This document shows, one piece after another, positions 10,692 through 22,100 of a stretch of DNA of 64,000 nt. Source of the DNA: Oopsacas minuta (lineage: Eukaryota > Porifera > Hexactinellida > Lyssacinosida > Leucopsacidae); contig JAKMXF010000088.1 in NCBI GenBank assembly GCA_024704765.1, forward strand, positions 248,001 to 312,000, in the 5' to 3' direction. The notes below the pieces were generated by a model. The model worked only from the letters and a program-made list of their open reading frames with translations, did no database searches and was not told the DNA's origin. The translations under genes were made by a program, and so were the position numbers. The first letter of the stretch is position 1. Each line of letters begins with the position of its first letter.

Positions 10692-11436
10692 GCTTTTTTC
10701 CTAAGCGATCGAAGTCGAACCCTAAAATTTACGCACGCTCATAATGTTGATAGCCCATTTTACCATGTTATACATGCATTCAGGGAATCATTCCATTAAA
10801 TTGCTGTTGATCACAATACCAAGCGCATTTTGGCATACAATAAAGTAAAAATCCTTAAGGATTGTGATTCTGGAATACAGCAGTTGGGTTAGAAAAAATT
10901 CATTCATCCATGAACTGTTGGTAGGGAGAGCACAGACTAATATTTTATGTCGACCATTTCACAATGGAGTGTTAGCCAAGTTGTATTTGTATATCCTAAT
11001 GAATTTGTCTAGCTACCACTGATTAAATTATTTGGAAGTAACATGGTTTTATTAATTTTGCATATTCAACACTCTGTTTGTTCTTGTGATCATAAAAATC
11101 TATACTCGTTAAAATGTAGTGTCTTCAAGATTTTGAGCATGTGATCTACTTTCTTCGACTAGGACATATTTCAAATCCTTGCGATAATATACCTAATTTT
11201 AAATGCTTTTGTTGTCCAAAATAATTTATATAAAATGTATTAAATACGCCAATTAAAGAGGGTTATCTATCCGTGGAGTATTATTTAAATTGACACTCTT
11301 AGAACAGAGTACTCATATACAATTATAACAGACCTATGGAGTATAATGAACAAATAGAAATTACACTATCAACTATTCCAGTAGTGGTGCTCTTATTAAT
11401 AATACTGACATATTGAATCTATGTTATTAAAACTCT

Positions 11437-11750
11437 ATTGTTGTGTGTGTGTGTGTGTTTGTTTGTTTATCCGTTGTCAAGGAAAGTATTTATGGGATGT
11501 TGTATTCAATTCGAATATCTCAATTATGAGATGTCACATAACTATGAATTTATCATGTTTATCAAGAATGTAAACAGAATTCTATATAACTTGAATAAAT
11601 ATATCAAATATGCTGAATCTGATTTTCACACTTTTGAATTTATCATATGAAAATATATTGTTTTTATGAATATAAGTAAACAAATAGTTGAAATCTCAAA
11701 ATATATGTTGACTTGCTCTTAACAGCTATACATGGGTATTTGAGTACACT
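11437..11750. repeat. (GT)n microsatellite and dispersed unit
   Basis: About ten GT dinucleotides near 11440-11460 precede a TTTGTTTG tract. At 11610-11750 lies a copy of the dispersed unit of 230-480 (TTTTCACACTTTTGAATTTA, GTAAACAAATAGTTGAAAT, GACTTGCTCTTAACAGC). Confidence 0.5.
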
Positions 11751-11828
11751 CTCTCTGGACTTAGGAACATCTAGCTTGAAGATCAAGAATTCTGTGTGAG
11801 ACTGTATCACCGTATCTATCCGCTACTA

Positions 11829-12046
11829 TTACGTTTTTTCAACCACAATTACATCAGCTAATTGGTGACCAGCAACTCCACTTCTATCAACACTAGATGC
11901 TATGGGACCGTATAGGTAATATAGGGAATGTTCTGCTAGAGTCCTCTCTATATAGTAGAGGCTGTCTTTGATTTCAATAGGGAGGTTGTTATCAATGACT
12001 AGTAGGGTTATTGTAGAATGTAGATGCTTGTCATCTCGTTTGGTTA
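11829..12046 (-). CDS. Cryptic terminal exon or gene fragment, 72 codons
   Basis: On the minus strand a strong acceptor (CTCTGTCCCTCTCAAAATTCAG, 22 bases ending at 12047) opens an uninterrupted frame to a TAA at 11829-11831. The phase-1 junction matches the introns of the neighbouring lectin gene. The frame lacks a start codon. The product includes STITLLVIDNNLPIEIKDSL and GVAGHQLADVIVVEKT and is not recognised. After a one-base shift the next 24 codons, to a stop at 11761, read VIVADRYGDTVSHRILDLQ, which resembles an NHL blade. This may be a frameshifted 3' end of a decayed NHL-type gene. No upstream exon was identified. Confidence 0.4.
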
Positions 12047-12229
12047 CTGAATTTTGAGAGGGACAGAGAGTGTTTCAGTTTTATTAGTTTCGTAATCTTT
12101 CTATAGAGGTGATAGCTTGTTTAGTTCTTGTTGTCGTGTATTCCCTACTTCACGTTTTTACTAAATAATTCCCTGCTATTACACCCTGTCTAACCTTTTA
12201 AACGACTCTTTGCATCAATTTATAATATG

Positions 12230-12625
12230 TCTGCAAAAAGGTGTGAAAATATTATTAATCATATGATTAATCACTGAGTAAGAGATTTGAAAATGTCAAT
12301 ATTGGAATCTACATACTTGATTACCCCTGACTAGCAGTTAAAATGAAATCTCTAGCATGATTTTAAATAATATACAAAAGGTGTAAAATATGATTAATCA
12401 ATTGATAAATCATGTAGGTGTAGATTTGAAAGTGTGAAATATAAAATCTACATACTCGATTACCCCCTTTGATAAATTTATAATAATGATTCCTATTATT
12501 TACACATGAGTACCTTGAAAGTGCTAAATTCTAAATCAGGGTATTTAGTCACCCCATTGCAGCCGTTAAGCAAGTCTCCATGATTTTTTGAAATTTCAAC
12601 TATTTATTTACTTTACTCGAAACTT
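12230..12625. repeat. Tandem ~125-bp repeat units
   Basis: Two consecutive units (12230-12355 and 12360-12475) share AAAGGTGTGAAAATATNATTAATC, AGATTTGAAA.TGT and ATCTACATACT.GATTACCCC. A divergent third unit of the 9330-type follows to about 12625. A related unit lies near 16500-16570 and, inverted, near 34390-34500. Confidence 0.6.
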
Positions 12626-12670
12626 CTCACTGTTTTATGACCAGGGTTAAATAGTATAGTCTACTCTATA

Positions 12671-13062
12671 CAGTTAAACTTGTCAATAACGGACTGGCCA
12701 AAAACCTTTGATGCTTACTCTCACGGCTTACCCAACTTTATATTAATGGAAGTAATATGGAGAAATTAGCCTTTAAGACAAGTGACAGATATTTAAGATA
12801 ATTTAGTGGGAGTAGTTAATGATAGCCTCCCAAGGGAATTGTCAAAGGTATACTATTTGAGAGGCTACAACTATATATAGTGGCCGTAAGATAAAAGGAA
12901 GTGACCGTTATACGTATAGAGTAGTGGCCGTTATAGACAGGTTTAGCGTCAGTAAGGGACCAAAAATGGTGGCCGCTATACATATTGGTAAATCGGAGGG
13001 GACTGCTTTTAGGTAGCTGCTATGACCGTTCTACAGAGGTGGCCGTTAAACAGGTTTAATTG
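12671..13062. mobile_element. TA-inserted MITE, 392 bp (copy 1)
   Basis: The ends CAGTTAAACTTGTCAATAACGG and CCGTTAAACAGGTTTAATTG are inverted repeats flanked by TA on both sides (12669-12670 and 13063-13064). The interior has many TGGCCGTTATA sub-terminal repeats. In reverse complement the element aligns along its length with 49319-49705, including GGTATACCTTTGACAATTCCCTTG and GGGACCAAAAATGGTGGCC, each written here up to orientation. It is a Tc1/mariner-type or similar TA-targeting non-autonomous element. Confidence 0.8.
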
Positions 13063-13079
13063 TAGTTGTTATGGGATCA

Positions 13080-13200
13080 TATCGGGACAAGTCGATTTTG
13101 ACCCGATTAAACGGAATAAAGGTGTTGGAACGAATAACTGAGTAATTTAGCATTGTTTGTATAGTTCTGTTTCTGGCCAATGACAGAATTAACCAGGCTG
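13080..13200. repeat. Copy of the repeat that hosts the mariner at 36 kb
   Basis: CGGAATAAAGGT and TTTGTATAGTTCTGTTTCTGGC match, in reverse complement, sequences on both sides of the mariner at 36280-37613. This stretch therefore preserves a form of that older element without the insertion. 13200-13451 has no recognised feature. Confidence 0.5.
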
Positions 13201-13451
13201 ACTGATAATTCTTTCTCTGTTAAGCAGTGTATATTGAAATTTTCTAGTAGTGCAGTTATTGATAATTGACTATGGTACTAGTGAGGGGAAATTGTTTAAT
13301 CAAATAACAAGATAAATATTATCACTCAAAACAGGATAATACAGATAATACAGCTGTACATAAATCTAATACACATATTATAATCTACCAATAATACAAG
13401 CGCTTATGTATTTAAGGAGAATACTTTCACATATGAATTATGATAAATCAC

Positions 13452-16205
13452 TCACATAGAGTGATCGTTAGGAGAAGAAATTTCCAAAGGACTTTTTTCT
13501 ATTCCAAGGTCAATTTTTTTCTCAGGAGAATATGCAATGTTTACGTTTACATCTTGGTGATATGTTTCATTAGCAGGAAGTTCAAAAAGACGGGGGTTAG
13601 TCTGCGAGGTTGCTGTTTTATTCGAAGCATGTCTCTGTACAAGGCAACAGACAATTATTGCAATTATGGAAACCAACAGTAATAAACTTATAATGATGAC
13701 TATCCCTATCACTATGACGTAATAGATTGGAGGACTATTTGTAGGATTAATCACAGGGTTACCTGTAGACTGAGTAATGTTATTTGTTGGTGTTGTGACT
13801 ACAATTGGTTCGAGAAAATGATAAGTAGTTGCTGAAACGGTCTCTGTTGAGAAAGGGATCTCGAATTCTACTCGAATCGTGTAATTTAGGTCCCCTTGTA
13901 AATCATCTATTTCATAATATAGAAATGTTGTAATACCAGCGAGAGTATCGAAACCTGCAATTCCCAAATAGATTGAGAATACTATTCCTGAGTAACTCAA
14001 ATAGGTTTCTGACAAGCCCCAAACTACGAGTATCGAATTTTCGCCTGAATTTTCCGTTCTTAAATTCGTCAAACTTAGGGTAGATTCTAAAGAAATAAAA
14101 CGTTTTAATACTGTATTCGCTCTAATACAGGCGCCGTTTTGGATTTATTTCGTGCTCCAAGGCGCCCTTATTTTTTTTGTAATCAACTACAAAATATGAT
14201 TGGTTCCTGACGGCGCTTAACGGCGCCTAACGATTAGAACTCTCCTAGGTAAATTCATGGTAGAGCAATAGAAGTTAATAAATAATTCAACATACACTTG
14301 GCTATATAGTAGTACAGACAACTACTAGATATTCTAACTACTATTCCAGCTTTTTGTATCTGTAAGCTCAAATTGTGTAAACGCCCAAAAAATAATAATA
14401 GTTCCGTCTGGTGCGACATTTAATAGGGCAGGGAAAATTTTTACTGTGTTAAATCCCCAATCCCCTACAAATTACACTAGTAGGTATAATATAGAAAATG
14501 AATTTTCTTACCAACTGCAGTGATGTATATCTGAATTGCAAGCGTCTCACTTCCTCCCCAATTAGTAACATATAACTTGTACAATCCTTCATCAGACTGT
14601 TGGAAAATATCGAAAATCAAAGAGCTTTGTGTGCCATAAGTACCATTTGGTCTCTGCCATCTTCCTACCAGGTTTGTAGTCAGAACTACAACTTCTGACA
14701 GTACTGTAACATCTGCTCTGTTAATATTAGGAGGCAATAGAGAGAAAGAGTTGATTATTTCGTTGCCCAATTGAATTAGAGGAGAACCTATTGGAGTAAT
14801 AAGTATTTATTGATTGATGGAATAAACACTTTGCTATATCATACGAACTCAAAAATAATATAGTAAATAATATGTATCATGTCATAAAGTAGCCAAGTAA
14901 GTGAAGCATAGATGCAGAAATTGCGGATACAAGGCCAGTCAGGCAATTGCCTGTCCACTCCTTGCCTTGGGCTGTACATATCAATGGGCAGATTTGACCA
15001 CTTTTAACTTGCTTCCCCGGGCCTGGAATATAATAATCTACACATTTGGCTAAGGATAAAACAAACCTTGAACGGAGAGTGCAACACTGATAAAAATATT
15101 TCCAGATTCTATATCATAACAGTATAGGGTGACGAAGTTCGCATCTCCAATATAAGACGTTAGAGAGTTTATGTTGAGTGGATTGGTGAATAATCCAGAT
15201 AGACCTTGTATCCTCCAGTAAATATCAGTAAGAAGTACTGAGTTATCAGTAGGTATATAATTCAGATAGATATCCTCACTATCTACCCCAACAGTGTAAC
15301 TGTAGTTGTATCCATTTACAGCTTCAAAAAATGAATTAGATAAGCTAATCACTCAAATATTAGATCTACGAAATATCAATGTGTAACATAATCTACCTGC
15401 ATACAAATTCTGGCTGAGCATTATAGCTGTATAAGTTCTACTCATCCCTCCACTCTCAGTTACATCACAGCTGTGGTAACCTGGTTGAGTAGTGTATACT
15501 TGTATAGTACTAACTCCTGTATTAGGATCAGTTGTAGAACTGAGATCAGTTCTTATACCAGATAGATCTACATAACTCCACATCACTTCTGGTGTGTTCA
15601 GATTCTCTGTAACACAGTAGAGAGTAGTGTCTGATGTTAGAATTGCATTGTTTGATAAGGCTGAGTATGTTGATGCAATTAATTCCCCAAATACGTTCAC
15701 TAAAACATAGTATGATGAATCAAAAAATATACCAAAAACACTACAAGTGTAAATGAAACCATTTCAAATCAACCTAGTTTCAATATCTCGACGATTGGAT
15801 GAATTTTTCGCCAATAACTTACCATCAGTGCTGCAGAAGTAGCAGGGCAGTAATACTACACATGATAGATCATTCCAACTGTCAAAGCCATCGCTAGTGT
15901 GTACACAGTTTTCCGTGGTTCCACCGTTTGGTTCACCGCTATTATAGTATCTAAAAGTATCACTACTACCATCTACCCAAACAAATGTCCCTTCATTGTC
16001 TATATCATTGAGTCCTATCCAACAATTTATTGCTCCCGTAGCTATGCTCATCCGCAATGTATTCTCTTCTAGTGATGATATTGTAGCTAGATCGAAGCCT
16101 CTGCAATACACTCTTGCCTAGAATCTTCCCAGTCAATTCCAGGGCTAGTGAAATATCCGAAACATGTACTTTCACTTGATATACCATCACAGCCGCTTGG
16201 AGGCA
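13452..16205 (-). CDS. C-type lectin / Ig / FN3 membrane receptor, five exons
   Basis: Minus-strand exons read from splice signals: 15823-16205, 15397-15699, 15067-15351, 14512-14787 and 13452-14086. All junctions are phase 1. Exon 1 is a C-type lectin domain (GYFTSPGIDWEDS, CRGFDLATISSLEEN, CWIGLNDIDNEGTFVWVDG, CVHTSDGFDSWNDLSC). Exons 2-4 each encode one Ig-like domain (for example LYCVTENL..MWSYV..GYHSCDV; exon 4 has DEGLYKLYV and lacks the cysteines). Exon 5 holds an FN3-like domain, a transmembrane helix (YYVIVIGIVIIISLLLLVS) and a ~60-residue tail with two tyrosines. The first exon is 383 bases instead of a multiple of three: after WEDSRQ two extra bases shift the frame before the conserved VYCRGFDLA. 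This is a frameshift mutation or an assembly error. The signal-peptide exon upstream of 16205 was not found. A surface lectin receptor role is inferred from the domains. Confidence 0.8.
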
Positions 16206-16989
16206 CTACAAACATTGAATATATGTCAATGGAAATTATGTACTAGAGTATATGCCAAATTTGATATCTTAATCTCTAAAGGTGTCATCAGGAGAGCGAA
16301 TACATACAAAAAATCTCACATCACCGTCTGTGTCAACTTAAATTTCACCAAATTCATTTCATTGGATTATTGAAACTATATTATTCTACTAAATATCCCT
16401 TTTAGCAACGAAAATTTCAAATTCTATATACTTAATCATGATGTATAGTTGAGAATCAGAATCGAATTTTTATACCCAAAATTTCGCCTAATTAGCAGGA
16501 AGCTAGTCTCTAGGAGAATTTTGAAATATTGATAAAAAGTTGTGAAAATATGATTAATCATATGCTTAATAAGTGTATGTACACTAAAGTGAATGTATTT
16601 CTCAATAGAGTTTCAGCACGATCAATACAAATATATTACAGCGCTAATTTTATTACATGCAGTCCACCAGAACCAATTGTATGCATTTATGCATAATCGT
16701 CAAGACCCTATAATCTGATTTCGCTAAAATGAAAGAGCGTGAAAAGGTGTGAAAATATACACATAAGAAAAATTTCGAATGTCAGGTGCTCATATCGAGG
16801 TCACTACGACTACACATGCCAAATCTTGACCTGTAGAGGTGTGAACAAGATAGCGAACCTTTTAGTAATAACTAGAAATATATCAATCATTTGGCCAATG
16901 AAAATGAAAATTAGGAGAAAGAATCAATTGCAAGGAGGCAGATTCCGATTGTATACGTGTAAAATTATTGAAATTATTATCGCAACTTT

Positions 16990-17330
16990 TGAGTAAAAAT
17001 ATGATCGCGATCTTCACTCGATTATTGTTACAAGAAGATCTTCAATCATCATCCGATCGTCAAAAATATTTCCCAATCGCGATCAAGCGATCAATGATCG
17101 CACAATATTAATGTCCTATTTATCGGTTTAGTATCTCCGATACGATACGATATATCGGAAAATTATACAAAAACTATCGGTTCGCTATTTCTAAAATAGA
17201 AAACATATCGAAATATCTGAATTATTTGTAAAATACCAGAAAAATATAGAAAGAATCGGAATTAAATTTTGAAATTTTCGATATTTTTTGGAAATCCAGA
17301 TATCGATATTTGTATATTTTTCATAACCTA
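16990..17330. repeat. Two dispersed repeats: GATCGCGATC-rich and TATCGG-rich
   Basis: At 16990-17105 lies a GATC-rich palindromic repeat (GATCGCGATCTTC, CGATCGTCAAAAATA) that recurs at 44150-44225 and in part at 43850-43920. At 17120-17330 lies a degenerate repeat with TATCGGTTCG and ATAGAAAACATATCG, which recurs inverted at 35255-35395. No coding capacity. The remaining 16206-16990 segment is AT-rich with one ~125-bp unit near 16500. Confidence 0.55.
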
Positions 17331-17740
17331 ATTATCAGGACCAAACCTTGCTACAAGTTCAAATTAAGCTTAGATCTATCGATTCATATTGCTTTAACAC
17401 CTTTTGGTGAAATGGTCCATATTTCGTGCCGTGCGGTTTGCGAACACTTTGTGTTCAAAAGTGTGAAAATCAGATTCATTCGATATATTTAGTCAAGTTT
17501 TATTGAATTATAATTACATATGTTCACTTCTTAGTTAAACACGATTGCGTATAACTACTAGTATAGTCGCCTAGTGCAACTTTGAATTTTAATGTTTAGT
17601 ATACATATACGTACAGTTAACTACATAGTTTACGACATCGAGCAGACCTCACAGAAGCGGTACAAACCTATCCATTGGTTGATTTTCTACGTTAATAACA
17701 TTGTATATGAAACCTCCGATAACCGAGAAATATATAAATA

Positions 17741-17884
17741 CAGTGGAACCTTGCAATACGAATTTTCGGATGTGACGAACATATATATAGACATAACCAG
17801 ATACCTATAGTGTTGGTATTACTCGGTTTACTACGACTTCCTGACAATGCGAACAAATTTTGACGTCTGATCTAGGTTCCACAG
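17741..17884. mobile_element. TA-inserted MITE, 144 bp
   Basis: CAGTGGAACCTTGCAATACG at the left and TCTAGGTTCCACAG at the right are imperfect inverted repeats with TA outside each end (17739-17740, 17885-17886). CAGTRGAACCT ends are typical of pogo/Tigger-like elements. It is non-coding. Confidence 0.6.
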
Positions 17885-17910
17885 TAATAATCACTAGTTC
17901 CTAAGTGTCG

Positions 17911-18132
17911 TTAATTCGAAAGTGTGAAAATCGGAATCAGCATACTCGATTACCCCAATGTATCTGTTTACTATTTTCTATATCGTCAACAGAATGATAT
18001 GTTATTCCATATATTATATACGCAGATCATCTTCCACTATTATTATAATACAAAGTAAACAAACAAACAAACAATAATTGAGTTTAATAATATAGATTTA
18101 ACATTTGCCTCCAATTACTAGTGTCACTTTAA
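17911..18132 (-). repeat. Right copy of the ~220-bp inverted repeat pair
   Basis: This is the reverse complement of 61-277 with very few differences. The two copies face each other across about 18 kb. The inner end again carries the dispersed TTCGAAAGTGTGAAAATC unit. Confidence 0.75.
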
Positions 18133-18195
18133 GACGTAGAAAACAACAATATGATGAAACATACGCGATAGTCTCTCGACATATTTTTCCTCTCA

Positions 18196-18898
18196 GAGCA
18201 ACGTGTCAACAGAAATGCACTCCCTTACTAACCCGCTTTATATCAGCCCCTATGGAGACTCATCGTTATTTGATAAACCTCCTTCGTTAAACTATGAGTC
18301 ACAAGAGCTAACCATGGAGTTGTTTACCCAGGATTTCGAAAGTTTAGGCGGTCAATTGTCAGTTGTGGATTTGTTTGAGGACCATGGGAACAGTCTATTT
18401 GGGTCTGTAGGGGGCCTCATCTGATGAGGTGTTAATGGTTCTGGTGGATTATGAGTGTGAAGATAGTTCTGGCATATCTGTTAGATAATTAAATTATTTG
18501 TTTGTTTTCATATTTTAGTTTGTATTTGTTTTATTAATAAATCCTTTATTGTGTTCATCTTTTAGGGAATAAACAATATTCCTATATTCCTAATTTGGGG
18601 AATTGGAACTACAACTGTGGAATGGGAACTGTCAGTGGCGGCGGTGCTAACACGATCTCATGAATTTATTAAGTTGTCAAAACTAGCTCCTATGGACACG
18701 CCAGAACTGACTATGCTACTTGTGCCTATATTGACCTCCATTCGTGTATGGAAACATTGCATCCGTCTGTCAGAACAAAAGGGAAAACTTTCTCAGATAA
18801 AGTCTACTTGCTTGAATAATACAAACACACATTTAACAAAAAAGACAAAATATGACGAAATATTTATAAAATTGGTTAAATTCAAAGTTAACTAATTC
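18196..18898 (+). CDS. Two candidate 3' exons of an unrecognised gene
   Basis: Exon A opens after a strong acceptor (ATATTTTTCCTCTCAG, ending 18195) and is open to 18424. Its product is acidic (SLFDKPPSLNYESQELTME, FESLGGQLSVVDLFEDHG). Exon B opens after GTGTTCATCTTTTAG (ending 18565) and runs to a TAA at 18896-18898, encoding WELSVAAVLTRSHEFIKLSK followed by LAPMDTPELTMLLVPILTSI and a Lys-rich end. A weak donor GTAGGG near 18409 would join A to B in frame. Alternatively A ends at its own TGA (18422-18424). There is no start codon with a plausible leader, so upstream exons are missing or the locus is a fragment. The family is not recognised. Confidence 0.35.
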
Positions 18899-19137
18899 GC
18901 TTGATAATAATATAATTGCTTATTAATAAGCTGATTATACCTGATACCTGATATAACAAATAAAATATTACATCATATTAATATTCATAATCTCAAAGTG
19001 TAATATAATCTCAACAGATAAATAGATAGTTACCTAAAATTATGTGTCTTAAGAAAGCTATATTTTTGTTTTATTTCTGTTTTTATTTCTGTTCATCTTT
19101 TCAAAATTATCACGGAATAATATCCTAAAATACACGA

Positions 19138-22100
19138 ATGGCGCAGAAGAGTACTCCTACACAAGGTTTGTTAATTATGATTATCATTTTCTACAATATC
19201 TTCGCAATTTAGTATACATGCAATCTCTATTAGCGGGCAATTTTGGTCCAGCTTCATTCATTTCCATAGAAACGAACCTCTGTAAGCGGGGAATGGGGAA
19301 TGGGGAATGGGGAATGGGGAATGGGGAATGGGGAATGGGGAATGGGTGATACTTTAGAGAAAATTATGCCTCAAACTATTAAATTTTACCTCTATAAGTG
19401 GGGAATTCTACGATAAAATTTTGAATATTCAATTTTTGAACAATTTGGAGAATTCCATGTGTTTATCGCTATGATGAATTGATATCTTTGAGCTCTCAAG
19501 AAAATTTCTTACAATTTTGTATATTCAACCAACAACCTTAGGGCATATTATAATAATCGATTATCTGTGAAAAGAGAGTCGTTGGAGCAAGTGGCTGATA
19601 GATATTTTGATTCAAATATCTCTCATTCAAGGACAAATACTTTTGAAATTATCATTAGGGAATGGGGAGGTTATTAAGAGATTCGCCGGCCCGATGTCCC
19701 CCACTTATAGAGGTTCTACTATACTACTAAGGGTGGAAACTGCATATGTGCCTATTGAAACAAGGGGGTAGAAAATGGGGCAACGGATCCTGGCGCTCCC
19801 AACATCTTTCAGATATCTTTGAAGTTTTGTGTATTAATATAGTGTTTTGTATGTTTGTATGGTAGCTATAAATATACAAACGATCATAAAATCAGCTGAC
19901 CCAGAGCTCGTCTAGTATAATTTTAGCATTTATTAATATTGCATAATAAACAGTCGTCAATCTGACATACACTGATCCAGACCGACCTAATTTGCGGTAT
20001 GTTATATAAAAGAAATCATATGTCCCATCAGGCTCCGCATAAATATCATCTTCCTACCCTCCCCCTGTAGATAATCGAATTTTGCAGGAAATTCCTTGCA
20101 ACGTGTATTTGCAATAATTAGTAGTAAGCCCCTGGCGTTTTGCTTGTGATTAGAATAAGCACGAATTAGGAAATTCTATATATTTGTTTGCTATTCAGGA
20201 TATTCATCCCATAGAATAATAAATCAACAATTATAATCTTTTAAGATAGTATCAGTCGAATGTAATCATATACAGGGTTACAAGCTATAGAAGTATAACG
20301 ATATATCGATTAATACATATGCACACTATCATTAAGCAAAATTTACTGTTCCTAATTCCTATGATATTACTAAACAGGAGCGTAGGAAGCCCATAAATGA
20401 TGGAACTTCCCTTGTTGGCATAGCAATGAAGGGTTAACACACACATATGTTGTCTAATTATATAGTGCTGTAGCCAAATCAGGAGGGCTTACGGTCCTGT
20501 CACCCCCTCGGGTTTGGAGCCAATTCAATCAATTCAAGTTGATAATGATTCGGGTGAGAGGTTACAATCCGCTTACAAAGAACCATAGACTCTATGCAAA
20601 GAACAAAATGATATATTATAATGTATTCGAAGTACGTACGTACATCTAAGTAGTTTAATACGTCTTTCAATGAAGACGTAATTTATAATACTTTCAATCT
20701 GCAATTTTTGGTGACGTAACATCGATTAGGCTGATTTCTGCAATAAATATTTTGGTTCAAAACAGTACTCGAATTGTTAATGAGAAATCTCAGCATAGTT
20801 GACCAAATAATATAAACACTTACTTGATAATAATGTGACTTATACAAATCTATCAAAGTCAAAATCTGATATTTCGATGTTAACCTAGACGTATAATACG
20901 TTATAATAGATCTCGTATAAAGTATAATAACTTATACGCGAATTATATAACTTAAGTCTATATATACCAAACATAGTGGTTTTGAGACAATGATATGGTT
21001 GCATAATGGCCAGACACAGTGCCCTAAATGAGAAGTGTTGAGTTAACAATAATTATGTAAGTGTAAATGCATTGTCTTACAAAAGTACAAAATATGTAAA
21101 TTTAGAATAAGGAATTACTCAGCTGAGTGGCTCGAATAATCACTTCCTCAGAGAGTGTTGTTGTTAAAATAGTTTAGCGCAAAATGTTTCGGAGCTCAGG
21201 CGACCCTCAGGCCCTATGACTACCCCACTGACTGTAATAAGGAATAATACACACTGACTAATCTCCCTAATCTACAGGAGGACTACGTGAACAGATATTG
21301 AAAGAAGGAAAACTTTGCATATCAAAGAATGATAAACTATACATTGGAATACCGAGTACCACTTTCAATAAACCTGAACATGTAGTTGAATATAACAATA
21401 TTAAAGGAAGAATTCTCGAATCATTCGTTTCTTTTACCAAACCACTTAAAATGCCAGATGAAGGGATTTTTGTTGACATACTAAAACCATTTTCGAATCC
21501 TTCAGCAATGAATACTTCTGTTGATTACTTCGATTGCATCAAAGACTTCATTAGCATAGAGATACTCTTCATGTTTGTTCTAAAGCATAAATTTTGGGAA
21601 GATTATTCTGAATTTATGAATTTGTGTTATCAAAACCGCCACAAAATACAATGGGGCACTGAAGATAAAGAGGGCAATACTATGCTACATTATGTAAGTA
21701 TTATGAGTCAATATCCTGAACATGCATGTGATATTATTCAATACATCAAGAGTATTACTGGATATAATTACCTGATCAATAAAACCAACAAAGATGGAAT
21801 TATACCTCTAGCATCATCATTGCATGACAAATTTATTTGCGATAATGCAAAGAAAGTTCATCATGTAGGAATTATCAATGAGTTGGTTCAAGCTGGAGCA
21901 AATCTTCTATTGAAGACACAGAATTCAAACGATTATGTTTGGAAAGGAGGGGATGACAGTATATTCTGTGTTTTGAATGTAGATCCTTCAATATTAGTAG
22001 CGACAAAATCTTTTGCAACTAATGAAGGCAAAAAATCCAGGATATGTTGTAACCTCAAAGAACCACCTGAGTGTGGAATACATTGTGTAACAACACTCAA

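Noticed and set aside
61-18132. A Polinton/Maverick-like giant element bounded by the inverted repeats
   Set aside because: The length and inverted ends would fit, but there is no integrase, DNA polymerase B, packaging ATPase or capsid gene inside, only animal receptor genes and MITEs, and no target-site duplication.
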